Assembly: GCF_020023995.1 (NCBI RefSeq)
Contig: NZ_NRRD01000003.1
Location: forward strand, 62,001 to 126,000
Reading direction: 5' to 3'
Length of the DNA stretch: 64,000 nucleotides
Origin: Rhodobacter sp. TJ_12
GTDB lineage: Bacteria > Pseudomonadota > Alphaproteobacteria > Rhodobacterales > Rhodobacteraceae
Shown: positions 55,801 to 64,000 of the stretch, one piece after another
Position numbering within the stretch: position 1 is the first letter of the stretch
Layout of the letters: each line of letters opens with the position of its first letter
Program-made: the position numbers and the translations under genes
The notes under the pieces: generated by a model
What the model was told of the DNA's origin: nothing
What the model saw: the letters and a program-made list of their open reading frames with translations, nothing else
The model's database searches: none

Positions 55801-56588
55801 CGGTCGCCGATCTTGAGGAAGCCCATCAGGCCCGAGGATTTGCCACCGCCCGAAAGCTGTTCGCCCTCGGCCCGCAGGCTGGAGAAGTTGGTGCCGGTGC
55901 CCGAACCGTATTTGAACAAACGCGCCTCACGGACCCACAAATCCATGATGCCGCCATCGCCCACAAGGTCGTCTTTGACCGATTGGATGAAGCAGGCATG
56001 GGGTTGCGGATGCTCATAGGCCGAAGCCGATTTCACCAACTCACCGGTGGCGAAATCCACATAATAATGGCCTTGGCTCGGCCCATCGATGCCATAGGCC
56101 CAATGCAGGCCGGTGTTGAACCATTGCGGGCTGTTGGGCGCGGCCATCTGCGCCGCCAGCATGTAGCGCATTTCATCGAAATAGGCCCGCGCATCTTCTT
56201 CGCAGCTGAAATAGCCCCCCTTCCAGCCCCAATAGGTCCAGGCCCCCGCCATCCGGTCATAGACCTGCTTGGCCGAGGTCTCGCCGGAAAAACGTTGCTC
56301 TTCGGGCAGGCCTTCCAGCACCTCGGTATCGGGCACGGACCGCCACAGGAACTCCGGCACGCCCTCTTCGGGCACACGCTTGATCGCCGCTGGCACACCC
56401 GCCTTGCGGAAATACTTTTGCGCCATCACATCCGAGGCCACCTGGCTGAACTGCTCGGGCACTTCGACGGAATCGTTATGGAAAACGATCTTGCCATCGG
56501 GGTTGCGAATTTCAGAGGTTGTGGTGGTGAAGGCGATGGTCCCGTAGGCACCGGTTTCCGCCGAGGTGAACTTGCGTTCGATCTTCAT
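52896..56588 (-). CDS. nrdJ: Vitamin B12-dependent (class II) ribonucleoside-diphosphate reductase NrdJ
   Basis: NrdJ makes deoxyribonucleotides with adenosylcobalamin as radical source, with or without oxygen. The 1230-residue product has the active-site segment [18 protein letters not shown] at about residue 475 and [15 protein letters not shown]. At the C terminus sit the redox/zinc cysteines [19 protein letters not shown]...CGSTSGCS. The length matches the large proteobacterial class II enzymes. It depends on the B12 made by the cob genes in this window. The ATG at 56588 begins [16 protein letters not shown], the usual start. A long upstream region has NrdR-like and DnaA-like sites. Confidence 0.97.
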   Translation of the reverse strand: MKIERKFTSAETGAYGTIAFTTTTSEIRNPDGKIVFHNDSVEVPEQFSQVASDVMAQKYFRKAGVPAAIKRVPEEGVPEFLWRSVPDTEVLEGLPEEQRFSGETSAKQVYDRMAGAWTYWGWKGGYFSCEEDARAYFDEMRYMLAAQMAAPNSPQWFNTGLHWAYGIDGPSQGHYYVDFATGELVKSASAYEHPQPHACFIQSVKDDLVGDGGIMDLWVREARLFKYGSGTGTNFSSLRAEGEQLSGGGKSSGLMGFLKIGDRAAGAIKSGGTTRRAAKMVICDMDHPDIEEFVNWKVIEEQKVASLVAGSKMHERELNKIFDAIRDWDGTEEGRVDPAENPGLKAAIRSAKKAMIPETYINRVLQYARQGFTSIEFPTYDTDWDSDAYISVSGQNSNNSVRVTNAFLKAVKDDADWELLRRTDGKVAKVVKARDLWDQVGHAAWACADPGIQFHDTVNEWHTCPEDGPIRGSNPCSEYMFLDDTACNLASMNLLTFYKDGQFDADAYVHAARLWTVTLEISVTMAQFPSKEIAQRSYDFRTLGLGYANIGGLLMNMGLGYDSDEGRALCGALTAVMTGIAYATSAEMAAELGAFPGYAKNREHMLRVIRNHRTAAYGKSRGYEGLEVLPVPLDLGNCPDDALVSLAKMAWDEALSLGEAHGFRNAQVSVIAPTGTIGLVMDCDTTGIEPDFALVKFKKLAGGGYFKIINRSVPGALETLGYSSAQIAEIIAYAVGHQSLGNCPGINHTALIGHGFGPREIEKIEAALPSAFDIRFVFNQWTLGEEFCTKTLGIPAEKLNDPTFDLLRHLGFTRAQIEAANDHVCGTMTLEGAPFLKPEHLSVFDCANACGKKGKRYLNVESHIRMMAAAQSFISGAISKTINMANDATIEDVKAAYELSWSLGIKANALYRDGSKLSQPLAAALVEDDEEAEEILASGSQAEKAAVLAEKIVEKIVVKETVRSHREKLPDRRKGYTQKAVVGGHKVYLRTGEYGDGSLGEIFIDMHKEGAGFRAMMNNFAIAVSVGLQYGVPLEEFVDAFTFTKFEPAGMVQGNDSIKNATSILDYVFRELAVSYLDRTDLAHIKPTGTAFDELGGGKDEGKRNVEPVSESAASKSLEVLRQISSTGYLRKRLPQEFVVLQGGASEVDPVSALNTLVPETMTALAVGAGNATVSGTTAVASGMVTMDARAKAKMQGYEGEACGECGNYTLVRNGTCMKCNTCGSTSGCS

Positions 56589-56719
56589 CTGCCCGTCCCG
56601 TCCCTTTGTCTGGTTGCGGCGCAGATGCGAAGACTAACCCCCCTCGCCTTTCTTCCGGCAAGGATGGATCGTGCCCGTCAGGGCCGACCTTTCTGGTTGG
56701 CTGTCTCGATCTTCCGCCG

Positions 56720-56767
56720 ATACTATATCTGGTGGAGTTACTTCCGACGAGACACAAACTGCCGTGT
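56720..56767. promoter_or_regulatory. Candidate tandem NrdR boxes upstream of nrdJ
   Basis: Box A (56720-56735, atactatatctggtgg) matches the NrdR consensus acaCwAtATaTwGtgt at 12 of 16 positions, and box B (56752-56767, acacaaactgccgtgt) at 11 of 16. Their centres are 32 bases apart, about three helical turns, the typical spacing of NrdR tandem boxes. They lie 132-179 bases upstream of the nrdJ ATG. NrdR is the zinc/ATP-cone repressor of ribonucleotide reductase genes; nrdR itself is not in the window. Confidence 0.55.
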
Positions 56768-56949
56768 GCAGGTGTTATCGTCAACGGAATTTTCACCATT
56801 GGCTGGGGCGTTTTGGACTTGACGGGGAGGCCGGGAATTTTCGCCCAGATTCTTCCACATCGCCCTGCGCCCCGACGGCAGCGCAAGGTGAGGCGAATTT
56901 CCCTTGGTCTGGGCGAATTTACATCCCGAAGTTGCACCGTTTTCCATGC

Positions 56950-56981
56950 TTATCCACAGCCCCCCAATATGTTGTGGAGAA
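56950..56981. promoter_or_regulatory. DnaA-box pair upstream of nrdJ
   Basis: The 9-mer ttatccaca (56950-56958) is a perfect DnaA box, and the opposite strand of 56973-56981 reads ttctccaca (8 of 9). A third copy, ttatccacg, lies on the minus strand at 57196-57204. DnaA controls ribonucleotide reductase genes in several bacteria, so replication-linked control is plausible. Confidence 0.45.
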
Positions 56982-57259
56982 CTGACCGCCACAGGCGCCC
57001 GCGCGCCGCCCCAAAGGCCCGGCCGCCGCTTTGCGCAAGGATTCCCCGTCAATCGCCCGATTTTGTGCCAAAAAGTCGCAGCGCAGATTCGCACCCCTGG
57101 CACAAGATACGGGGAGCGCACCGCATCCAAAGGCGGCGCTAACCCCTACTATATGTTGTGATTATAACCTTTGGGTGACACCCCTATCCGAAAGGCGTGG
57201 ATAAGGGATTCGCGGCAAAACACCGGCTAAGCCTGTGTCATCGGTCACATGTCAGAAGA

Positions 57260-57336
57260 TGGTCGGGGCGGCGAGATTCGAACTCACGACCTTCTGTACC
57301 CAAAACAGACGCGCTACCAGGCTGCGCTACGCCCCG
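57260..57336 (-). tRNA. tRNA-Pro (anticodon TGG)
   Basis: The 77-base gene includes an encoded CCA. The acceptor stem CGGGGCG pairs with CGCCCCG, the discriminator is A, and the T-loop is gttcgaat. The anticodon arm TCTGT-TTTGGGT-ACAGA gives anticodon TGG. It reads CCA and probably other proline codons. It lies between the DUF192 gene and the nrdJ upstream region. Confidence 0.95.
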
Positions 57337-57384
57337 ACGCGCTCTCTCTAGCCGGGCAAAGCGGCTGTGAAAAGCGAAAACCTG

Positions 57385-57867
57385 TCACGGAAGCGGCACA
57401 AGTGTCATCCCCGGGGCCAAACCCAGACGCGCAGCCTGCCCGCCGCCGATTTCCAGCACATATTGTGTGGGTGCACGCGCGGGGATCGGCGTCTCATCCA
57501 GCGGGCGGGCATTGGCATGGATTTGGGTGATCCGTCCCGCCGCATCGACAAAGATCATATCGAGCGGAATCAGCGTGTCATGCATCCAAAACGCAACCTG
57601 CTGCGGCTCGGGATAGACGAACAACATCCCCTGCGCGGGCGGCAACGCGGTGCGCCCCATCAGCCCCTGCGCGCGTTCGTCGGGATCATCGGCAATCTCG
57701 GCCCAAAAGCGCGCCGCCACCGTTTCGGGCCCGGACAGGATGCACAAAGGCGCCAGCGCCCCGGTCGCTTGCGCGCGAACAAAATCGGGGCGGGCACATC
57801 CAGATGGCTGCGCCTGCGCGGCAGCGCCCGCTATATATAGCGAAAGACTGGCAAGAAGCCGGATCAA
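57385..57867 (-). CDS. DUF192 family exported protein (probable TTG start)
   Basis: The product is about 160 residues, with a signal peptide directly after the proposed TTG start at 57867 (then IRLLASLSLYIAGAAAQAQ). The DUF192 domain shows DDPDERAQGLMGRTALPPAQGMLF, VAFWMHDTLIPLDMIFVD, and YVLEIGGGQAARLGLAPG. The TTG overlaps the stop of the cold-shock gene (TTGA), as in ATGA couplings, and removes a 25-residue upstream tail that an ATG at 57942 would add in front of the signal. DUF192 function is unknown; it is widespread in the periplasm of Proteobacteria. Confidence 0.82.
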   Translation of the reverse strand: MIRLLASLSLYIAGAAAQAQPSGCARPDFVRAQATGALAPLCILSGPETVAARFWAEIADDPDERAQGLMGRTALPPAQGMLFVYPEPQQVAFWMHDTLIPLDMIFVDAAGRITQIHANARPLDETPIPARAPTQYVLEIGGGQAARLGLAPGMTLVPLP

Positions 57868-58394
57868 TCGCGCAGCGCGACTTCCCAGCTGATAACTTGC
57901 GCCGCCATCCGGCCGCGCCGTCCTTCGATCACCCGCAAACATATCGCTTCCCCCGGCGCCAGATCGGCGAAACCGGACCGGCGCAACACTTCGACGTGAA
58001 TGAACACATCTTCGGGCCGCGCGAACACATTTGCAAAGCCAAAGCCCTTGGCCTTGTCGAACCATTTGACGCGCGCGGGCTCCAGCGGCAGCGCGGCGAC
58101 CATCTCCGGGTCGGTATCGCCCAGATCCTCGATCGGGGCCAGACGGGTCTCGGGATCGGGCGGCAGGATTTCGAGCACTTCGGTCGCTTGCGCGCCGCGC
58201 GGGGTGGCCTGCACGATCACCCTGATCTCGGCATTATCCGCCACCGAGCCTTGACCGAAATTCCGCAGCACATTGGCGTGAAGCAAAATATCGGGGCCAC
58301 CCTCGCCATCGAGAATGAAGCCGAAGCCTTTGCCTGCATCAAACCATTTGACACGCCCGGACACTTCCCGGGCACTGCTCTCTGTCTCGACCAT
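57864..58394 (-). CDS. Double cold-shock-domain protein
   Basis: The 176-residue product contains two cold-shock (OB-fold) domains. The first, at about residues 10-75, has GRVKWFDAGKGFGFILD with RNP1-like KGFGFI. The second, at about 105-172, has ARVKWFDKAKGFGFANVF and EDVFIHVEVLRRSGF. The domains are joined by an acidic Pro-rich linker. Aromatic RNP1/RNP2 residues that bind single-stranded RNA/DNA are kept in both. Double-CSD proteins are common in alphaproteobacteria and are often induced in stress or stationary phase. It is coupled to the DUF192 gene. Confidence 0.92.
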   Translation of the reverse strand: MVETESSAREVSGRVKWFDAGKGFGFILDGEGGPDILLHANVLRNFGQGSVADNAEIRVIVQATPRGAQATEVLEILPPDPETRLAPIEDLGDTDPEMVAALPLEPARVKWFDKAKGFGFANVFARPEDVFIHVEVLRRSGFADLAPGEAICLRVIEGRRGRMAAQVISWEVALRD

Positions 58395-58574
58395 CCGTCG
58401 CTGTCCACTTGTTCTGCGCGTGCGCCGGTTTACCCCGGCGCACTTTGGGGGACAGTTGTCACAGGTCTTGCCGGGGTTTCAAGCCGAAAATGACTGTCGT
58501 TTTCGACAGCTTCCCGTTCACGAAGCGTGAAATGCAACGCGATTTCGGGATTTTTTGACCGAAGTCACACACGC

Positions 58575-59198
58575 TTAAGGATTAAGACGCGCCACCTCCC
58601 ACGCCTCGGTTGTATGGGCTCTATGCCAACGGAACCGATCATGCAACCGGAAAGCCCCATCGGCCCAAAACTCGATTTCGGTCGGAACAATCCGAAAACC
58701 ACCCCAAAACGGCGGGCGCGCTGGCATCGGGCCATGCGCGGCGGTCACTTTGGCCACCTCTGCCATCAGCGCTGCACGTGAGCTAAGCGGTTGACTTTGC
58801 TTAGAAGCCCAAGCGCCGAGTCGCGATTTGAGAGAGCGCGATGCATAATAGGAATCCGCTTTCTCCCCGGCTTCGCGGCTGACCAGACCCCGCACCCGGA
58901 TCTGTCGGCGCAGGCTTTTCCAATGCATCACAAAGGCGACCTTGCCCGCCTGCTCTATCTCTTGCGCCTTGACCGAACCGTAGTTGGTGTAAAACAGAAA
59001 CGCGCCGCCCGAGGGCGCATCGGCCCCCTCGATCTCCTTGAGCAAAACCATCCGCGCATTTGGCATGCCTGATACATCAACCGTGGCCAACGCGATCGCA
59101 TTGGGGTCGTTGATCTCGGACTTTTCGGCCTCGGCCAACCAGGCCTGCGCCAGTGCAAAAGGGTCGTCCCCCGCGAAAATGCCGGTTCTGTCGCTCAT
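58575..59198 (-). CDS. pdxH: Pyridoxamine 5'-phosphate oxidase
   Basis: This FMN enzyme oxidises pyridoxine- and pyridoxamine-5'-phosphate to PLP. The 207-residue product shows [69 protein letters not shown] and the C-terminal [11 protein letters not shown] / LHDRF motif, a full match. ATG 59198 follows AAGGAG. It is divergent from fabI. PLP also serves the aminotransferase and decarboxylase in this window. Confidence 0.96.
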   Translation of the reverse strand: MSDRTGIFAGDDPFALAQAWLAEAEKSEINDPNAIALATVDVSGMPNARMVLLKEIEGADAPSGGAFLFYTNYGSVKAQEIEQAGKVAFVMHWKSLRRQIRVRGLVSREAGEKADSYYASRSLKSRLGAWASKQSQPLSSRAALMAEVAKVTAAHGPMPARPPFWGGFRIVPTEIEFWADGAFRLHDRFRWHRAHTTEAWEVARLNP

Positions 59199-59338
59199 CG
59201 CCTGCTCCTTCTTGCCCGATACCGCACCCAAGGCTGCGACGACGCGGCCCCCCTGCCCCAGCGTCAAGCAACCTTGATGCAGTTTCATTCTTCGCCTAAT
59301 GCTTGCGCACTTACCAGAGGGAAGCGGGAGAATCCGAT

Positions 59339-60160
59339 ATGACAACGGGCCTTATGGCGGGAAAACGCGGCCTTATCATGGGTCTGGCCAATGACAAGTC
59401 GATCGCCTGGGGCATTGCGAAAGCGCTGGCCGATGCGGGCGCGGAACTGGCCTTCTCCTATCAGGGCGATGCGCTGAAAAAGCGGGTCGAGCCGCTGGCG
59501 GCTTCCCTTGGCACACCGCTTTTGTTCGAATGCGATGTGACCAGCGAAGAAAGCCTTGATGCGCTTTTTAACGGTCTGAAAGACGCTTGGGGGACGGTCG
59601 ATTTTGTCGTTCACGCGATTGGCTTTTCGGATAAGAGCGAATTGCGTGGCCGCTATGTCGACACCTCGCGCGGCAACTTCACCACCACGATGGATGTCTC
59701 TGTCTATTCCTTCACCGCCGTTTGCGCACGCGCCGCAGCGCTGATGCCCAATGGCGGTAGCCTGCTGACGCTGACCTATTACGGCGCCGAACAGGTGATG
59801 CCGCATTATAACGTGATGGGCGTTGCCAAAGCGGCGCTGGAAGCCTCGGTCAAATATATCGCCGAGGATCTGGGCAAGGTGGGCATTCGCTGCAACGCGA
59901 TCTCGGCCGGGCCGATCAAGACGCTGGCCGCCTCGGGCATTGGCGATTTCCGCTACATCATGAAGTGGAACGAGCTGAACTCGCCGCTGCGCCGCAATGT
60001 GACGCAAGAAGAAGTCGGCAAAGCCGCGCTTTACCTGTGCTCGGATCTGGGCTCGGGCACCACCGGCGAAAACCTGCATGTCGATGCGGGCTATCACGTT
60101 GTCGGCATGAAAGCGGTGGATGCGCCCGATATCGATGTGGTAACGGGCCGCAAAGACTAA
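59339..60160 (+). CDS. fabI: Enoyl-[acyl-carrier-protein] reductase (NADH) FabI
   Basis: FabI reduces trans-2-enoyl-ACP in the last step of fatty-acid elongation. The 273-residue SDR protein has [38 protein letters not shown] and the catalytic Tyr-x6-Lys ([13 protein letters not shown]), followed by [18 protein letters not shown], typical of FabI (target class of triclosan). ATG 59339 follows GCGGGAG. It is followed 18 bases later by the LysE-type gene. Confidence 0.96.
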   Translation: MTTGLMAGKRGLIMGLANDKSIAWGIAKALADAGAELAFSYQGDALKKRVEPLAASLGTPLLFECDVTSEESLDALFNGLKDAWGTVDFVVHAIGFSDKSELRGRYVDTSRGNFTTTMDVSVYSFTAVCARAAALMPNGGSLLTLTYYGAEQVMPHYNVMGVAKAALEASVKYIAEDLGKVGIRCNAISAGPIKTLAASGIGDFRYIMKWNELNSPLRRNVTQEEVGKAALYLCSDLGSGTTGENLHVDAGYHVVGMKAVDAPDIDVVTGRKD

Positions 60161-60178
60161 CCCCGGAGACCCAGAAAA

Positions 60179-60796
60179 ATGACGTTCGCCGCCTTCGTTG
60201 CGATCTATTTCGTGCATCTGGCGGCGGCGATGAGCCCCGGCCCCGCCGTTTTGCTGGGCGTGCGCACAAGCCTGCGCGAAGGCTTTGCGCGCGGCACTTG
60301 GCTGGCGGTGGGGATCGGGCTGGGCGCCTGTATCTGGGCGGCGGCGGCGATGTTTGGGCTGGCGCTTTTGTTCAAAATCGCCCCGGCGCTGCTGACCACG
60401 CTCAAATTCGTGGGGGCGGCTTATCTGCTCTACCTCGCCTTCAAGCTGTGGCGCCACGCCGCCGAGCCGATGAACACGGAGTTGGATGAGGTTGTCTCGG
60501 CGCGTTCGAACCTTGGGCTTGTATGGCAAGGCATTGCCACGCAGCTTGCCAACCCGAAACCGGCGGTTTTCTTTGGCACGATCTTTTTGACCTTCATCCC
60601 GCCGCAAGCGCCGGTCTGGGCCTATGCGGTGATCTTGGGGATCGTGTTTTTCAACGATGCGGGCTGGAACGTGGTGATGGCGCGGATCTTTTCACTGTCT
60701 CGGTCGCGCGCGATCTATATCGGGCTGAAAACGCATATCGACCGTATCTTCGGCGGGCTTTTGGGGCTTTTGGGTCTCAAGCTCGCGCTCACCTGA
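60179..60796 (+). CDS. LysE/RhtB-family amino-acid exporter
   Basis: The 205-residue inner-membrane protein has about six hydrophobic helices. It has the family start [20 protein letters not shown] with the SPGPA motif, [19 protein letters not shown] and [15 protein letters not shown] with the NPK motif. It exports amino acids or small metabolites; the substrate is unknown. CCGGAG precedes ATG 60179. It lies between fabI and gpt on the same strand. Confidence 0.9.
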   Translation: MTFAAFVAIYFVHLAAAMSPGPAVLLGVRTSLREGFARGTWLAVGIGLGACIWAAAAMFGLALLFKIAPALLTTLKFVGAAYLLYLAFKLWRHAAEPMNTELDEVVSARSNLGLVWQGIATQLANPKPAVFFGTIFLTFIPPQAPVWAYAVILGIVFFNDAGWNVVMARIFSLSRSRAIYIGLKTHIDRIFGGLLGLLGLKLALT

Positions 60797-60806
60797 GGGG
60801 GCATCC

Positions 60807-61313
60807 ATGGCCGAATTCCTGCCGCATGAAAAAGGCTTTCACGTTAGCTGGGACCAGTTGCACCGCGATGCGCGGGCACTGGCGTGGCGGCTTGACGGCA
60901 AGGGGCCAGGCGACGGCCACTGGCGCGCGATTGTGGGCATCACCCGCGGCGGCATGGTGCCCGCCGCAATCGTCGCGCGCGAACTCAATATCCGCGTGAT
61001 CGACACGATCTCGGTCAAGGGCTATAACCACCAGACCCAATCCGACCCCAAGGTGATCAAGGCGCCGCAAGACGATCTGATGGGCGACCAAGGCGAAGGG
61101 ATCTTGGTGGTCGATGATCTGGTCGATAGCGGCAAAACGCTGGAACTGGTGCGCAAGCTTTACCCGAAAGCGCATTTTGCCACCGTCTATGCCAAACCCA
61201 AGGGGCGCGAGCAGGTGGACAGCTTTATCACCGAAGTGAGCCAAGACACCTGGATCTTTTTCCCGTGGGATATGGCGCTGCAATACGTCCAACCCTATCG
61301 CGGCACCGATTAA
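60807..61313 (+). CDS. gpt: Xanthine-guanine phosphoribosyltransferase
   Basis: This purine-salvage enzyme adds PRPP to xanthine, guanine or hypoxanthine. The 168-residue product has the PRPP loop [35 protein letters not shown] and the C-terminal WIFFPWDMA that stacks on the purine, all as in E. coli Gpt. It starts 10 bases after the LysE-family stop. Confidence 0.95.
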   Translation: MAEFLPHEKGFHVSWDQLHRDARALAWRLDGKGPGDGHWRAIVGITRGGMVPAAIVARELNIRVIDTISVKGYNHQTQSDPKVIKAPQDDLMGDQGEGILVVDDLVDSGKTLELVRKLYPKAHFATVYAKPKGREQVDSFITEVSQDTWIFFPWDMALQYVQPYRGTD

Positions 61314-61385
61314 GCGTGCCGCAAGGCGCTCTTGCAAAGCGCGCCGCCCGGTGGTGATGTGGCGCGACGTTTGCCAGAGGATGCC

Positions 61386-62567
61386 ATGACCCTTTCGCCG
61401 CTGAATCCCGCGCTTGCCCAGACCTTCGCCCCGCCGGTGATGGAGGCGCGGCGCTGGATCACCGGGGTAAGCTTCCCGCCGGAGCGGCCCTTGATCAATG
61501 TCAGCCAAGCCGCGCCGGTGGACCCGCCGCCGCAAGCGCTGCGCGAAGCCATTGCCGATGCCGCGCTGAACGACCCCGCCGCGCATCTTTATGGCCCGGT
61601 TCTGGGCCTGCCCGCATTGCGCGCGGAAGTGGCGGCGCAATGGTCCATGGCCTATGGCGGCGCAATCGGCGCCGATCAGGTGGCGATCACCCAAGGCTGC
61701 AACCAAGCCTTTTGTGCAAGCTTGGCCACTTTGGCCGGCGCGGGGGATGAAGTCATCCTGCCAACGCCTTGGTATTTCAACCATAAAATGTGGCTCGATA
61801 TGGCCGGGGTGCGCGCGGTTCCGCTGCCCACCGGCACCACGCTTTTGCCCGACCCGGATCAAGCCGCCGCATTGATCACGCCGCGCACCCGCGCGATTGT
61901 GCTGGTCACGCCCAACAACCCCGGCGGGGTGGAATATCCTGCCGAATTGGTGCGCGCTTTTTTTGACCTCGCCCGGCGCCACAAAATCGCGCTGATTGTC
62001 GATGAAACCTATCGCGATTTCGATGCCCGCACCGGCGCGCCGCATGATCTGTTCACCGATCCCGATTGGGCCGAAACGCTGATCCACCTTTATTCCTTTT
62101 CCAAGGCTTACCGGCTGACCGGGCACCGTGTGGGGGCGATTGTCGCCGCCACCGACCGGCTGGCCGAGGTGGAGAAATTTCTTGATACCGTCGCCATTTG
62201 CCCCGGCCAGTTGGGCCAGATCGGCGCGCTTTGGGGTATGCGAAACCTTGCGCAATGGGTTGCGGGCGAACGCGCGGAAATCCTTGCCCGGCGCGCAGCG
62301 ATTGAAACGGGCTTTGCCGGGATTGACCGCTGGCGGCTGTTGGGCGTCGGGGCTTATTTCGCCTATGTCGAACATACCTCCCCGCTGCCCGCGCCGGAAT
62401 TTGCACGCCATCTGGTGCATGAGGCGGCGGTTTTGCTGCTGCCCGGCACGATGTTCATGCCCGAAGCCGACCCCGCCGGGCAGCGCCAATTGCGCATTGC
62501 CTTTGCCAATATCGACACCGACGGCATCGCGGAATTGATGAGACGGCTTGCCGCCGTGCCGCTGTGA
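61386..62567 (+). CDS. Class I/II PLP-dependent aminotransferase
   Basis: This 393-residue fold-type-I aminotransferase has ITQGCNQAF, VTPNNPGG, the DETYRDF aspartate segment, the PLP-lysine in LYSFSKAYRLTGHRVGA and a C-terminal LRIAFANID arginine. GCCAGAGGA precedes ATG 61386. The substrate cannot be told; family members include aspartate- and aromatic-type transaminases. It is 72 bases after gpt on the same strand. Confidence 0.92.
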   Translation: MTLSPLNPALAQTFAPPVMEARRWITGVSFPPERPLINVSQAAPVDPPPQALREAIADAALNDPAAHLYGPVLGLPALRAEVAAQWSMAYGGAIGADQVAITQGCNQAFCASLATLAGAGDEVILPTPWYFNHKMWLDMAGVRAVPLPTGTTLLPDPDQAAALITPRTRAIVLVTPNNPGGVEYPAELVRAFFDLARRHKIALIVDETYRDFDARTGAPHDLFTDPDWAETLIHLYSFSKAYRLTGHRVGAIVAATDRLAEVEKFLDTVAICPGQLGQIGALWGMRNLAQWVAGERAEILARRAAIETGFAGIDRWRLLGVGAYFAYVEHTSPLPAPEFARHLVHEAAVLLLPGTMFMPEADPAGQRQLRIAFANIDTDGIAELMRRLAAVPL

Positions 62568-62631
62568 GCCTTGCGGCCCCGCGCCCAAAGCCCTAAACAC
62601 CGCCAGAAGGCCCAATAACCGGGAGGATGGG

Positions 62632-64000
62632 ATGTCGACGAAGCTGCGCAGCCACGGCAAAAGCGTTGTGGTGTGGATCTTGCTTGCGATGCTGATCTTC
62701 GGTTTGGGCGGCTTTGGCATTTCGAACTTCTCGGGCGGGATCAAGACAATCGGCACCGTGGGCGACACTGAAATCACCGTGCAAGAGTATGCCAATGCCC
62801 TGCGGCAAGAAATGAATGCCGCCACCGCGCAATTTGGCCGCCCGCTCACGATGGATGAGGCGCGCAGCTTTGGGCTGGATCGCGCGGTGCAGGGGCAGCT
62901 TTTCGGGGCCGCCGCGCTGAGCGAGCAAGCCCGGCAGTTGCATCTCTCCGTCGGCGACGAAGAGGTGGGCCGCCAGATCACCGCTGCGCAGGCCTTCCAG
63001 GGCGTCGATGGTCAGTTCGACCGCACCGCCTATCGCGACATGATCCGCCGCCAAGGCTATAGCGAAGCCGCGTTCGAAGCGCGCCTGCGCGCCGATATTG
63101 CGCGCTCGATCCTGCAAGGGGCGGTGGCGGGCGGCGCGGTCGCGCCCGAGGTTCTGATCAACACCTATACCGCCTATCTGGGCGAGACCCGCGACATCGC
63201 CTTTGCCGAAATCACCGCAGACAATCTGCCTGCCCCCGTGGGCACGCCCGATGAGGCCGCGCTGCAAGCCTATTACGAGGCGCATATCGAGGATTTCACC
63301 GCCCCCGAGGCGCGCGAAATCACCTATGCATGGCTGACACCCGAAATGATGGCCGACACGGTCGAAATCGACGAGGCCACTTTGCGCGCCACCTATGAAA
63401 GCCGCATGGGCGACTATTTGCAGCCCGAGCGGCGCGACATTTCCAAGCTGGTCTTCCCGACGCTGGAAGAGGCCGAGGCAGGCATGGCGCGGATTGCGGC
63501 GGGCGAAGCGACACTGGCCGATCTGGCCGAAGAACGCGGCCTGTCGGCAAGCGACATCGCGCTGAGCGAACAAAGCGAGGCCGATATCGGCGGCGCGGCG
63601 GGCGCGGCGGTCTTTGCCGCGACCGATCTGGGCACGGTTGGCCCGTTTGACACCGATCTGGGCCCCGCGCTTTTTAGCATCGATGCGATCTATCCGGGCG
63701 AGGAAACCCGCTTTGAAGATGCGCGCGGCGATATTGCCGCCGAACTGGCCGCAGAGCGCGGGCGGCGGATGATTTCCGATCTGACCTCTGACCTTGAAGA
63801 CCGGCTGGCCTCGGGCGCGACGCTTGAAGAGATGGACCGCGAAACCGCGATGCAACTGGGCCATATTGCGCTGACGCCCGAAACGACCGAGGGGATCGCG
63901 GGCTATGAAACCTTCCGCGACGTGGCCAATGCCGTGACCGAGCGCGATTTCCCCGAACTGGCGATGCTGGCCGATGGCGGCGTCTTTGCGCTGCGCCTTG
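62632..64000 (+). CDS. ppiD: Peptidyl-prolyl cis-trans isomerase D-like periplasmic chaperone PpiD (3' end outside window)
   Basis: The open frame runs from ATG 62632 (after GGGAGGA) to the end of the window, at least 456 residues. It starts with a cytosolic tail and one membrane helix (VVVWILLAMLIFGLGGFGI, about residues 12-30), then the SurA_N_3 chaperone region (IGTVGDTEITVQEYANALRQ, FDRTAYRDMIRRQGYSEAAF). An extended periplasmic domain follows, with a parvulin-like stretch starting around QPERRDISKLVFPTLEEA. This is the PpiD layout: an inner-membrane-anchored chaperone at the Sec translocon. A minus-strand open frame over the same bases is a shadow. Confidence 0.9.
   Translation, partial: MSTKLRSHGKSVVVWILLAMLIFGLGGFGISNFSGGIKTIGTVGDTEITVQEYANALRQEMNAATAQFGRPLTMDEARSFGLDRAVQGQLFGAAALSEQARQLHLSVGDEEVGRQITAAQAFQGVDGQFDRTAYRDMIRRQGYSEAAFEARLRADIARSILQGAVAGGAVAPEVLINTYTAYLGETRDIAFAEITADNLPAPVGTPDEAALQAYYEAHIEDFTAPEAREITYAWLTPEMMADTVEIDEATLRATYESRMGDYLQPERRDISKLVFPTLEEAEAGMARIAAGEATLADLAEERGLSASDIALSEQSEADIGGAAGAAVFAATDLGTVGPFDTDLGPALFSIDAIYPGEETRFEDARGDIAAELAAERGRRMISDLTSDLEDRLASGATLEEMDRETAMQLGHIALTPETTEGIAGYETFRDVANAVTERDFPELAMLADGGVFALRL

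Larger units (their letters stand above)
56589..57259. other. 671-base gene-free region upstream of nrdJ (leader and regulatory region)
   Basis: No credible gene is seen between nrdJ and tRNA-Pro. The region holds a tandem NrdR-like box pair (56720-56767), two further look-alike boxes ccccaatatgttgtgg (56962-56977) and ctactatatgttgtga (57146-57161), and DnaA-box-like 9-mers (56950-56958, 56973-56981, 57196-57204). It also has an AT-rich stretch (57149-57172). It is the longest non-coding stretch in the window. A cobalamin riboswitch was looked for and not found. Confidence 0.5.

Noticed and set aside
56786-56797. GGTGAAAATTCC on the minus strand, resembling part of a cobalamin riboswitch upstream of nrdJ
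   Set aside because: The B12 box and the following conserved CCCCGC/ACTG segment are not present nearby; a short chance match is the simpler explanation.
53976-56822. A 948-codon plus-strand open frame opposite nrdJ
   Set aside because: Shadow of nrdJ; no domain and Arg-rich composition.
56606-57142. A 178-codon open frame on the plus strand upstream of nrdJ
   Set aside because: Its composition is that of translated promoter DNA, it has no ribosome site or recognisable domain, and it overlaps the regulatory boxes.
56589-57259. Chromosomal origin (oriC) because of DnaA boxes and an AT-rich stretch
   Set aside because: Only three boxes, spread over 250 bases, and none of the usual origin neighbours (hemE, gidA, parAB, dnaA). 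Regulation of nrdJ explains the sites better.
62593-63864. A 423-codon minus-strand open frame opposite ppiD
   Set aside because: The plus strand encodes a PpiD-like protein with ribosome site, membrane helix and chaperone domain, open to the end of the window.

Overview
The window is a GC-rich (about 63% by eye) chromosomal segment of an alphaproteobacterium, almost certainly order Rhodobacterales. The call rests on the block of an F1-ATPase zeta inhibitor next to purC-purS-purQ, an RNase E with a very large acidic insertion in its S1 domain, a homocysteine-methyltransferase/corrinoid-protein pair like the split methionine synthase of this order, a B12-dependent NrdJ and a Tat-type TRAP binding protein. 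Coding density is high. I see no insertion sequence, prophage, CRISPR array or rRNA operon, and one tRNA (Pro-TGG).

Region by region. 0-6.8 kb is late cobalamin synthesis: the end of cobQ, a leftward operon of overlapping genes (alpha-ribazole phosphatase, PduX-like threonine kinase, cbiB, cobD, bluB) and, divergent to it, cobU-cobT-cobS. 7-12.8 kb has an HBM-type chemoreceptor, a small exported protein, class I fructose-bisphosphate aldolase, prfB and a small P-loop protein. 12.9-19.6 kb holds rne and a dctB-dctD two-component system whose DctD lacks the sigma-54 contact loop. 19.6-22 kb is purC-purS-purQ with the divergent zeta gene. 22-28.4 kb has an mprF-like gene and a one-carbon/corrinoid group (homocysteine methyltransferase, radical SAM protein, corrinoid protein, small membrane protein, DUF1638). 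28.5-30.8 kb has an orphan TRAP binding protein, a pteridine-reductase-like SDR and folB.

30.9-43.9 kb is the least ordinary part. Two giant multi-PAS GGDEF-EAL paralogues face each other and enclose a secreted ClpP-like/SH3b protein and two unknown envelope proteins; a Hint-domain protein follows. 44-51.2 kb has the ygiC/ygiB-like pair and an RND efflux operon with its divergent TetR repressor and a clear palindromic operator. 51.2-58.4 kb has two exported unknowns, nrdJ with a long regulatory upstream region, tRNA-Pro, a DUF192 protein and a double cold-shock-domain protein. 58.6-64 kb is housekeeping: pdxH, fabI, a LysE-type exporter, gpt, an aminotransferase and the start of ppiD.

B12 is the thread that runs through the window: cofactor synthesis at the left end, then two consumers (corrinoid/methionine-synthase module and NrdJ). 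No cobalamin riboswitch was recognised.
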